11,174 nt of DNA, from contig VXXH01000188.1 of assembly GCA_009835515.1 (NCBI GenBank), positions 1 through 11,174 on the forward strand, written 5' to 3'. The DNA comes from Candidatus Poribacteria bacterium. GTDB taxonomy: Bacteria > Poribacteria > WGA-4E > WGA-3G. Below are positions 5,329 to 11,174 of the stretch, one piece after another. Within the stretch, counting starts at the first letter, position 1. Each line of letters begins with the position of its first letter. A model generated the notes under the pieces. The model had not been told where the DNA came from. It ran no database searches and saw nothing but the letters and a program-made list of their open reading frames with translations. The position numbers were made by a program, and so were the translations under genes.

Positions 5329-7257
5329 ATGCCGAAACTGCAAACCTCCTTTACATCTGGAATTACGCTCCGTGCCCTCCTGATTGGTACACTCCTTGTT
5401 ATTGGGAACGCCTACTGGCTCGCCTACGCGGCGGAGATGATTCAGCCGCAATTCCTCCTCAACTTCGTCTCGCTCTTCTTCAACGCTATTTTTACGCTCT
5501 TTGTCGTCATCGGCTTCAATCTCGCGTGGAAAAAAATTGCCCCACGCAATGCGCTAACCCCACAGGAACTCCTCGTTATTTATATCATGGTCGTCATGGT
5601 ATCCACAATCGGTGGCCACTCAATGATGACGTTCCTGATTGGCACACTGGCGCATCCGTTCCGGTTCGCAACTCCCGAAAACGAATGGGCATCTCTCTTC
5701 TGGCGTTACATCCCGACATGGTTCGTGCCTGAGGATTACGCTTTGGATGCCTACTTTAAGGGAGGTTCGACCTTTTATCTGCCAAAGCATTTACGCGGCT
5801 GGTTGGTGCCAATCCTTGTCTGGACAGGGTTTGTCACACTGCTCTGGTTTACGCTGATATGTCTCATTACAATTATCCGTGTCCAGTGGACTGAGCGTGA
5901 AAAGTTGGCGTATCCGATCATCCAGCTGCCGCTCCAGATGGCGCAAGGACGGAAAAGTTTTTTCAGAAGCGGCACGATGTGGATAGGTTTTTCGGTTGCT
6001 GGGTTTATTGAATTACTGGCAGGATTGAGCCATCTATTCCCCCAGGTCCCGTCTATCCAACTCAACTACTATTCGATCACGCATCTGTTCACAGATAAAC
6101 CGTGGAACGCTGTCGGATGGATTTCGCTATCTGCCTACCCGTTCATCATAGGGTTGACCTTCTTCGTGCCATTGGACATCTCTATGTCGGCGTGGTTTTT
6201 CTATCTATTTGGCAAAGCAGAGCGGGTTGTTCGCATGGGGATGTTAGGTGAAGGTGAACTCTATTTTGCGGAACGTGCGGGTGGGGCATGGCTCGCTGTC
6301 GGTGCGTTGGCGTTGTGGGGAACGCGCAGGCACCTCCGCGATGTCATCCAAAATTGTTTGACAGCCAAAAAGGCGTTTGATGATTCAAATGAACCGATGC
6401 CGTACCGTTTTGCCATCGCTGGGTTAATCTTTGGAGGTCTCGGGCTCACACTGTTTTCGGTGAAGGCGGGTATGTCCTTAGGCGGTGTATTCGGTTTTAT
6501 CGTCATTTTCATTGTGATGGCACTTGGTGTAACGCGTGTACGTGCCGAGTTCGGCCCGCCATCACATGAGATTCTCGCGCTTGATCCAGCACGGTTGATG
6601 TCAGTTACCTTCGGGCCACGATTCGTCGGGACCGAGAACCTTACGATTATTTCGTTCTACTACTGGTTGAATCGGCTTAACGTCTCACATCCGATGCCGA
6701 ACCAATTGGAGGGTTTCAAACTCGCTGAACGGGCGGGCATCAACAGCCGAAGACTCGTCTGGGTGATGATGTTCGCCATTGTCATCGGTACGCTCGCCTC
6801 GTTTTGGGCGTTCCTTTATCTCCTTTATGAGACTGGAGCACTCGCTGTACACGGCTACATCATCGGTATCGGTGAAGAGGTCTTCGGGAGACGCTTAGAA
6901 CGGTGGATTAACAACCCTACGGGTCCAAATTGGGACGGCACACAATCCATGGGCATCGGTGCAGGGATGACATGGATTCTCTATTTCCTGCGCCATAAAT
7001 TTATGTGGTGGCCCTTCCATCCGATCGGCTATGTCATGACCGCTGCGACATGGGGCGGACTTGCCGATTTCTGGTTCTCTGTTTTCCTCGGTTGGCTGGT
7101 GAAGTTCATCATTCTTACTGTCTTCGGTTTACGGGCACATCAGCGTGCAATTCCGTTCTTCTTAGGCTTGGTGATGGGGGATTATGTATTTGTAGGACTG
7201 TGGGCACTGCTCGGCACGCTATTTAATATCCCGACGTACGTCCTCTGGTCACCTTAA
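5329..7257 (+). CDS. Polytopic membrane protein, DUF6785/DUF6784-like
   Basis: A 642-residue integral membrane protein with about 12 or more hydrophobic segments, spread from residue 11 to near the C-terminus. Clear ones are about 11-33, 38-62, 81-105, 160-185, 260-290, 365-405, 480-510, 575-605 and 610-635. I recognise the overall pattern as the DUF6785/DUF6784 group, proteins distantly like oligopeptide (OPT-type) transporters. Supporting marks are L-T-P-Q-E-L-L-V-I-Y near 77, a Trp- and Pro-rich loop at about 125-150, the R-V-R-A-E-F-G-P-P-S-H-E cytoplasmic motif near 402, and the C-terminal H-P-I-G-Y-V-M and G-L-V-M-G-D-Y blocks. A transport role is inference; no substrate is known. The ATG at 5329 has no Shine-Dalgarno because the heptad array runs to within 10 bases of it. 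It may use an unusual initiation mode or a leaderless transcript. It ends sharing a TTAA with the convergent gene. Confidence 0.82.
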   Translation: MPKLQTSFTSGITLRALLIGTLLVIGNAYWLAYAAEMIQPQFLLNFVSLFFNAIFTLFVVIGFNLAWKKIAPRNALTPQELLVIYIMVVMVSTIGGHSMMTFLIGTLAHPFRFATPENEWASLFWRYIPTWFVPEDYALDAYFKGGSTFYLPKHLRGWLVPILVWTGFVTLLWFTLICLITIIRVQWTEREKLAYPIIQLPLQMAQGRKSFFRSGTMWIGFSVAGFIELLAGLSHLFPQVPSIQLNYYSITHLFTDKPWNAVGWISLSAYPFIIGLTFFVPLDISMSAWFFYLFGKAERVVRMGMLGEGELYFAERAGGAWLAVGALALWGTRRHLRDVIQNCLTAKKAFDDSNEPMPYRFAIAGLIFGGLGLTLFSVKAGMSLGGVFGFIVIFIVMALGVTRVRAEFGPPSHEILALDPARLMSVTFGPRFVGTENLTIISFYYWLNRLNVSHPMPNQLEGFKLAERAGINSRRLVWVMMFAIVIGTLASFWAFLYLLYETGALAVHGYIIGIGEEVFGRRLERWINNPTGPNWDGTQSMGIGAGMTWILYFLRHKFMWWPFHPIGYVMTAATWGGLADFWFSVFLGWLVKFIILTVFGLRAHQRAIPFFLGLVMGDYVFVGLWALLGTLFNIPTYVLWSP

Positions 7258-7694
7258 GACGGCTCGTCCCCTTCGTTTTTACCGTTTTCGGCATCGTGTG
7301 TTTTCAGCACTTCTTCAAGCGTTATACCCTCTCTTTGCGCTTGCTGCAACTCACGATACAATTCCGCTCTGCCTTCTGCTTTACCTTCTGCTTTACCTTC
7401 CGCTTTACCTTCCGCTCTGCCTTGCGCAAGGATTTTGTCTTTGAATAGTTTTGCGTATCCCAACATGATGACCTCCCATATATGTGCTAATATGAAGAAC
7501 CAGCCGACTATCAGCGTCATGAGAACCGCTGTTCGCGTTAGTACCGTTTCACCTAAACCTTTCCAAGCCCAACCGGTGCAAAATTCAATCAAAACATTGG
7601 CAATGACTAAACTGGAAAAAGTCCAGACAAATATATTGAACCACTTGCGAGGGATTCTCACTAACGATACATAATCATTTCCGTTTTGATTCAT
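7254..7694 (-). CDS. Small membrane protein with EGKA repeat tail
   Basis: A 146-residue protein of unknown function. Residues about 19-40 and 53-78 are hydrophobic and form two membrane helices separated by a short loop with G-W-A-W-K-G. After the second helix comes a charged region: K-D-K-I-L-A-Q-G-R-A-E, then three E-G-K-A units and an E-G-R-A unit at about 93-108, and a helical tail Y-R-E-L-Q-Q-A-Q-R-E-G-I-T-L-E-E-V-L. Such tetrapeptide repeats are common at the end of Rpn/PD-(D/E)XK transposase-like proteins and in other Poribacteria-type proteins, but the nuclease domain itself is absent here. The repeat probably forms a charged helix in the cytoplasm. The ATG at 7694 has no good Shine-Dalgarno. 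A strong promoter-like sequence lies about 105 bases upstream. Confidence 0.75.
   Translation of the reverse strand: MNQNGNDYVSLVRIPRKWFNIFVWTFSSLVIANVLIEFCTGWAWKGLGETVLTRTAVLMTLIVGWFFILAHIWEVIMLGYAKLFKDKILAQGRAEGKAEGKAEGKAEGRAELYRELQQAQREGITLEEVLKTHDAENGKNEGDEPS
7359..7430 (-). repeat. 12-bp tandem repeat encoding EGKA units
   Basis: Four near-identical 12-base units (7371-7382, 7383-7394, 7395-7406, 7407-7418; plus-strand consensus RCCTTCYGCTYT) are flanked by degenerate units on both sides. Twelve bases equal four codons, so changes in copy number keep the reading frame and only lengthen or shorten the charged helix. Confidence 0.8.
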
Positions 7695-7723
7695 AGGTGA
7701 ACTCAGGTCTAAACACGTAGTCT

Positions 7724-7738
7724 TATGTTCTGAACATA
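7724..7738. promoter_or_regulatory. 15-base perfect palindrome, operator-like
   Basis: TATGTTCTGAACATA is a perfect dyad with a single central base, and the flanking GTC/GAC extends it after one bulged T (7720-7741). It lies between the putative promoter at 7800-7829 and the start of the EGKA-repeat gene. It could be a repressor site or a leader-RNA hairpin. It does not fit the common LexA boxes well. Confidence 0.45.
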
Positions 7739-7799
7739 GACAACCGTTTGTTTTCCATCCGCTATAGAAATTGACTAACTTTGGAGCAGTCTTTTTTTA

Positions 7800-7829
7800 A
7801 TTATACTTTAAAAGGTTGAATGATATCAA
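7800..7829 (-). promoter_or_regulatory. Sigma-70-type promoter for EGKA-repeat gene
   Basis: On the minus strand TTGATA (7829-7824) and a perfect TATAAT (7805-7800) are spaced by 18 bases. Transcription would start near 7793, giving a leader of about 100 bases that includes the palindrome at 7724-7738. The gap 7695-7886 holds no gene. Confidence 0.55.
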
Positions 7830-7886
7830 ATTAAATTGAACCCTCAAAGGTTTTAGCAGAAACACCCGAGGAGCAGAAACTAACGC

Positions 7887-10800
7887 CTACAATTTGGGCA
7901 AACTCTCAACAATTTCCACCGTCTTTAGGCTGACGTTGATAACACGTCCAATCAAATCCACAATATATCGTGGCTCCCCCTCGCGGTTTGGGTCGTTTTT
8001 AATACCGCTTCGTTTATCTACCTTGACACGATACTGATCCACTACCCACTCCAAAGCAGAACGCGTGCCTAACTTATAGTTATAAACCTCTGCGGGGATG
8101 CCGTCTAACGTCAAGAAATCGTTATATGTCAACTGCGTCTTGTCTTTAGAGAGTTTCATCTTCTCGACATCCCAATTGACCTGCATGCCGGGGGTTTCAA
8201 CCGCTCGGAGTTTATCATATTTCGGAACGGATTCATAGTTGACGTGGAGATCTGCTAATGCCGCACCCGCTTTGGAAAAACCCCAGAAATCCTCGGCGAA
8301 GGGGATATGTGGGAGATCGCGCTTGAGGTTCATCTCGTATTTCCCACAATAGGCGGGATGGTGCAAAAGTCCGTAGGTATAGTAGAAGATATCCCACTTG
8401 GTGAGGGTGTTGTCATTGTAATGCGTTCGGAATTCGGACAATACCCAATCGGTGATGTTTTCGCGTCGGTTCGTGCCGTCCTCATCGTAGGTATAGAAGG
8501 GAAAGCATTGAGAGCCACCTTGAGGCAAAATATCGGAAATTTTGTTTGTCATCAATGCGAACATCGCCCATTCTCTTCCAACCTTAAGCCATATCACCTG
8601 ATTTTCCGTTTCTGTCTCCAATGTCGGAAAAATGGATGGAAACAAGTAGACAACATCGTTTATTGTCCGGTCGAAGCAGAGATTTGATTTCGTAAATGGT
8701 CGATAGAAAGACGTTCTCACTTTGTGTTCAGCGTATTCAGCAATTATCCCTCGTTTCAACTTAACCTTTAAGTCTCGGCTCCAACTGATTTTCTTTTCAT
8801 CATAAACAACAAATTCATCTACGTTAATTTCCCTCGTATCTTCTCGCCGTTTCCACCGATCGACATCTGCGTTGTAAGTACCGATCAGTCGCTGAACATT
8901 CTTGGTGAGTGTATTCAGGTTGAAGTTGTAAACCCATGCGTCACGATTCGTTTTGACTCCGCTGCTATAGGTTTTGAAAATCACGTTCGTTGCTGTGCCT
9001 TTGTTCATCTTCGCTTTTTTACTTCCCAATGGAATAAAAGTCTCAAATTCAGCGTGGAGACCTTCGGTCAACCATGTATATTGCTTGTCTGGATGAATCG
9101 TTTGCCACGCAATATTACCTATATGTTGATGTTCATTCAAAAAATCAAATTTCTGTTTTTTGTTCCACAATTCATCAGTTTGGTAGTAAAGGATACGCGA
9201 AGTCGCCGATTGATCACGGTTTGTCTTGATAAATAGATTGATACTCACCCCAACTCGAATCCCAAATACATTTGCATCTGAAACCTTCAACCTTTTTCTT
9301 GCATTTCCACCTAAGTCCAGAGTATAAATTTTATCACAAGCTGCTGCGAGGTGTTTCCGCATCCCGTCAAATGCCATGCCGTCGAGAAAGCCATTATTTG
9401 TTACAAACGTGACAACTCCTTCTTTGCCAATGCGCTCCAGTGCCCACAGAATTGCTTTGATGTAAGGATCATAGAGGGCATTTTTATTCGTTGCTTTAGA
9501 GTCTGCAGCCCAAGTGTCACGTATCAGTTTATCCATTGTGCGGTATTTTCGATTTTTGTTGTTGTCGTTTTCACTCACTTGCCCCGCGTTATACGGTGGG
9601 TTACCAATAACGACAAACATATCCGCAGCCTTCTGTCTCTCCACCCGTTCTGTGTTTTCACGTGTAAAAAGTTCGGCTTGCTGCTGCTCAAGCAGCTCAA
9701 ACGTATCCGCAAGCGCGATCCCCTCAAATGGCAAATATGCACCTGTGCGTTGAAAGTATTCCTGCTCAATGTTCAGACTGGCGATATAGTAGGGCAGGAG
9801 CATCACCTCGTTGCAGTGGAGTTCATGACGATATTTCTCTTCTAACGCCGTGCCTTGGATGTCCTGCATGAGACGAACAATAAAATTCCCGGTGCCGACG
9901 AATGGATCGATGATATGTACCCCGGCATCCGATAACGATCGGTCGAACTCGGTTTTCAAGATGTGTTCAACGCTCCTCACCATGAAATCCACGATCGGTT
10001 GCGGCGTGTAGACGATGCCGTGCGTATCTGCAACATCCTCAGAGAACCCCTGAAAAAACTTCTCGTAGAATGTATTGAGGAAATGCTGTTTTTGAGAGAA
10101 GTCTTTACAGAGCATTGCTGCCTGCTCAATAGCAACGTAAAACCGATCTAACGGTTCAAGAAACACGCCTCGACTCACTTCATGCCGCATGAGTATGTAA
10201 CTGACGTTTTCAATCTCGTGGGCGATAATGTTTCGTAAGGTGAAGTCTGACCGATTGAAAACGGTACGGAAAATGCGTTCAGTGAGGATATGTTGGATGA
10301 GCATCTCTTCGACAGCATCGCGTGAGAGTTCCGGGTTAATGGCGGTGCGGCAGATTTCATAAAAATCGGTGAACGCCTCTTTGAACGCGGGGTCCGTCTC
10401 GTGGCGTTGATCAATGAGTGCTTTCAACGCGCCCGCGAGGTCAGGCACATACGCTCTGAAATCGGAGACAGCCGTTTGCCAATTGTCGAGCGCGGGTGGG
10501 ACGTAAGAGAACAGATATTGAAGTGCAGCAATCAGGCGTGCGGGTTCGGTGATGTCCACGTCCAATACTACCTGTCCATTTTGATATAGGATGGCACGCT
10601 GCGGGGTTTGAAAAAGGATATTGTCGAGTGGATAACCAGCATCGCGTTTGGCCTGGACGGCTTTGCCGAGGTCATCGTCAATATCTTTCGCTTCCCAATA
10701 CGCGAACGGGAGTCCGTATGCGTCGAGGACCACACCATCAATGACGATCCGTTTTCCCTTCGGCGTGTCCATTCCATATTGCGGGATAAGCGTGGCGTTG

Positions 10801-10946
10801 AGTTGTTTTGCACAGGTATCCAGTAAGAAGGCAAAAGGATTGCTAACCGCGCCTTCGTGTGTGGCGTTGTGCTGGTCGTATTGCTGGAGCGTGGCGTAGT
10901 AGTCTCGGATCGCTTTGTGGGTAGGTTTTAGGTTTAGTCCTTGCAT
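7887..10946 (-). CDS. Single-chain restriction-modification enzyme, type ISP-like
   Basis: A 1019-residue protein joining nuclease, methylase and recognition functions. The N-terminus (about 1-180) looks like a PD-(D/E)XK nuclease: Asp75, then W-E-A-K with Glu85 and Lys87, then Q-x-P-Q and a Y-Q-N-G strand. A helical connector follows. The N6-adenine methylase core has Y-T-P-Q near 313, the SAM motif D-P-F-V-G-T-G at 347-353, and the catalytic N-P-P-Y at 449-452. This order (SAM motif first) is the gamma class. The C-terminal half (about 640-1019) should hold the target-recognition domain. It includes a Y-x-Y-G-L-L-H-x-P-x-Y block and D-L-P-H-I-P-F, which I recognise from type ISP enzymes. 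Full type ISP enzymes are longer and carry a helicase between nuclease and methylase. That helicase is missing here, so it behaves more like a compact type IIG/IIL enzyme. There is no Shine-Dalgarno before the ATG; a promoter overlapping the start suggests a leaderless mRNA. All key motifs are intact. Confidence 0.88.
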   Translation of the reverse strand: MQGLNLKPTHKAIRDYYATLQQYDQHNATHEGAVSNPFAFLLDTCAKQLNATLIPQYGMDTPKGKRIVIDGVVLDAYGLPFAYWEAKDIDDDLGKAVQAKRDAGYPLDNILFQTPQRAILYQNGQVVLDVDITEPARLIAALQYLFSYVPPALDNWQTAVSDFRAYVPDLAGALKALIDQRHETDPAFKEAFTDFYEICRTAINPELSRDAVEEMLIQHILTERIFRTVFNRSDFTLRNIIAHEIENVSYILMRHEVSRGVFLEPLDRFYVAIEQAAMLCKDFSQKQHFLNTFYEKFFQGFSEDVADTHGIVYTPQPIVDFMVRSVEHILKTEFDRSLSDAGVHIIDPFVGTGNFIVRLMQDIQGTALEEKYRHELHCNEVMLLPYYIASLNIEQEYFQRTGAYLPFEGIALADTFELLEQQQAELFTRENTERVERQKAADMFVVIGNPPYNAGQVSENDNNKNRKYRTMDKLIRDTWAADSKATNKNALYDPYIKAILWALERIGKEGVVTFVTNNGFLDGMAFDGMRKHLAAACDKIYTLDLGGNARKRLKVSDANVFGIRVGVSINLFIKTNRDQSATSRILYYQTDELWNKKQKFDFLNEHQHIGNIAWQTIHPDKQYTWLTEGLHAEFETFIPLGSKKAKMNKGTATNVIFKTYSSGVKTNRDAWVYNFNLNTLTKNVQRLIGTYNADVDRWKRREDTREINVDEFVVYDEKKISWSRDLKVKLKRGIIAEYAEHKVRTSFYRPFTKSNLCFDRTINDVVYLFPSIFPTLETETENQVIWLKVGREWAMFALMTNKISDILPQGGSQCFPFYTYDEDGTNRRENITDWVLSEFRTHYNDNTLTKWDIFYYTYGLLHHPAYCGKYEMNLKRDLPHIPFAEDFWGFSKAGAALADLHVNYESVPKYDKLRAVETPGMQVNWDVEKMKLSKDKTQLTYNDFLTLDGIPAEVYNYKLGTRSALEWVVDQYRVKVDKRSGIKNDPNREGEPRYIVDLIGRVINVSLKTVEIVESLPKL

Positions 10947-10952
10947 AGGAAC

Positions 10953-10981
10953 ATAATAGCATCTTTGGTATTAGAGGACAA
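10953..10981 (-). promoter_or_regulatory. Promoter giving a leaderless transcript
   Basis: On the minus strand TTGTCC (10981-10976) and TATTAT (10958-10953) are spaced by 17 bases. The predicted start of transcription, about seven bases after the -10 box, falls on the ATG at 10946 or next to it. This fits the absence of any ribosome binding site for the restriction-modification gene. Confidence 0.4.
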
Positions 10982-11020
10982 GAAGAAATTAGATTCCTGA
11001 TAGTGTCCAGAATCATGTTT

Positions 11021-11042
11021 GTAGTAGTGCGATTTATCGCAC
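11021..11042 (+). repeat. REP-like element with GTAG foot, copy C
   Basis: GTAG (11021-11024), two bases, then a perfect hairpin GTGCGA-TTTA-TCGCAC (11027-11042; the inner A.T can also pair). It has the same plan as copies A and B and lies upstream of the restriction-modification gene. Confidence 0.55.
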
Positions 11043-11080
11043 GTCCGGTGCGTAATGTGTATCGCAGTGGGTTCTGCTCT

Positions 11081-11151
11081 TTAGCCCCGTTAGGGGCGTT
11101 ATGTTTATAGCAGAGCGTGTCTCCCTATCCTATAGCCCCAGCGGGGCGATA
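11081..11151 (+). repeat. Pair of GCCCC/GGGGC hairpins
   Basis: Two related hairpins in direct orientation: TAGCCCC-GTTA-GGGGCG (core 11084-11097) and TAGCCCC-AGC-GGGGCG (core 11135-11147), both followed by a TATGT-type sequence. They look like two copies of one dispersed intergenic repeat about 50 bases apart. No gene is seen in 10982-11174. Confidence 0.6.
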
Positions 11152-11174
11152 TGTGGGTAATGAAGATTAAGATA

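Noticed and set aside
7724..7738. LexA (SOS) box
   Set aside because: GTTC-T-GAAC does not have the spacing of CTGT-N8-ACAG, GAAC-N4-GTTC or GTTC-N7-GTTC boxes.
7764..7798. GACT...AGTC followed by seven T as a plus-strand terminator
   Set aside because: The stem is only four base pairs and no plus-strand gene ends upstream. The T run is better read as part of the AT-rich start region of the minus-strand promoter.
9351..9845. Plus-strand frame of 164 codons inside the restriction-modification gene
   Set aside because: It is antisense to the methylase core with intact motifs. The translation is Cys/Phe-rich with no family signs.
3053..10946. One restriction-modification operon made of the two methylase genes
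   Set aside because: They lie on opposite strands more than 3 kb apart, separated by unrelated genes. The large protein already contains its own methylase.

Overview
The window reads as chromosomal DNA of a bacterium of intermediate GC, most likely a member of Candidatus Poribacteria or a close relative. This rests on recognition of gene types and style: secreted LamG-domain proteins, a CBM9-like secreted protein, a DUF6785-type polytopic membrane protein, EGKA-repeat membrane proteins, and intergenic space full of small palindromes. No rRNA or marker gene is present to prove it.

Layout. The left 5.2 kb is all on the plus strand: a secreted LamG protein (81-836), an SDR-fold oxidoreductase (981-1769), a 55-residue two-helix membrane protein (1945-2112), a second secreted LamG protein (2182-2970), a beta-class DNA methyltransferase with a C-terminal HNH-like domain (3053-4426), and a secreted CBM9-like protein (4423-5202) whose start overlaps the methyltransferase stop. 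A palindromic array of 7-base repeats (5206-5318) separates this block from a 642-residue membrane protein (5329-7257). The right part is on the minus strand: a small membrane protein with an EGKA repeat (7254-7694), convergent with and touching the previous gene, and a 1019-residue single-chain restriction-modification enzyme (7887-10946). The last 228 bases hold only hairpin repeats and a likely promoter.

How the genes fit together. The three secreted proteins have different folds (LamG, LamG, CBM9) but end in the same short tail, roughly [L]-A-V-[DE]-x-x-G-K-L-A-x-x-W-x-x-[LI]-K. This is the most interesting signal in the window and looks like a lineage-specific C-terminal sorting or docking tag for exported glycan-binding proteins. 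Two independent DNA-modification genes are present. One is a complete nuclease-methylase-specificity polypeptide. The other is a methyltransferase whose fused HNH domain keeps its zinc cysteines but has lost its catalytic residues. The intergenic space carries REP-type elements with the GTAG foot typical of RAYT-mobilised repeats, GCCCC/GGGGC hairpins and the heptad array, so much of the non-coding DNA here is repeat-derived.
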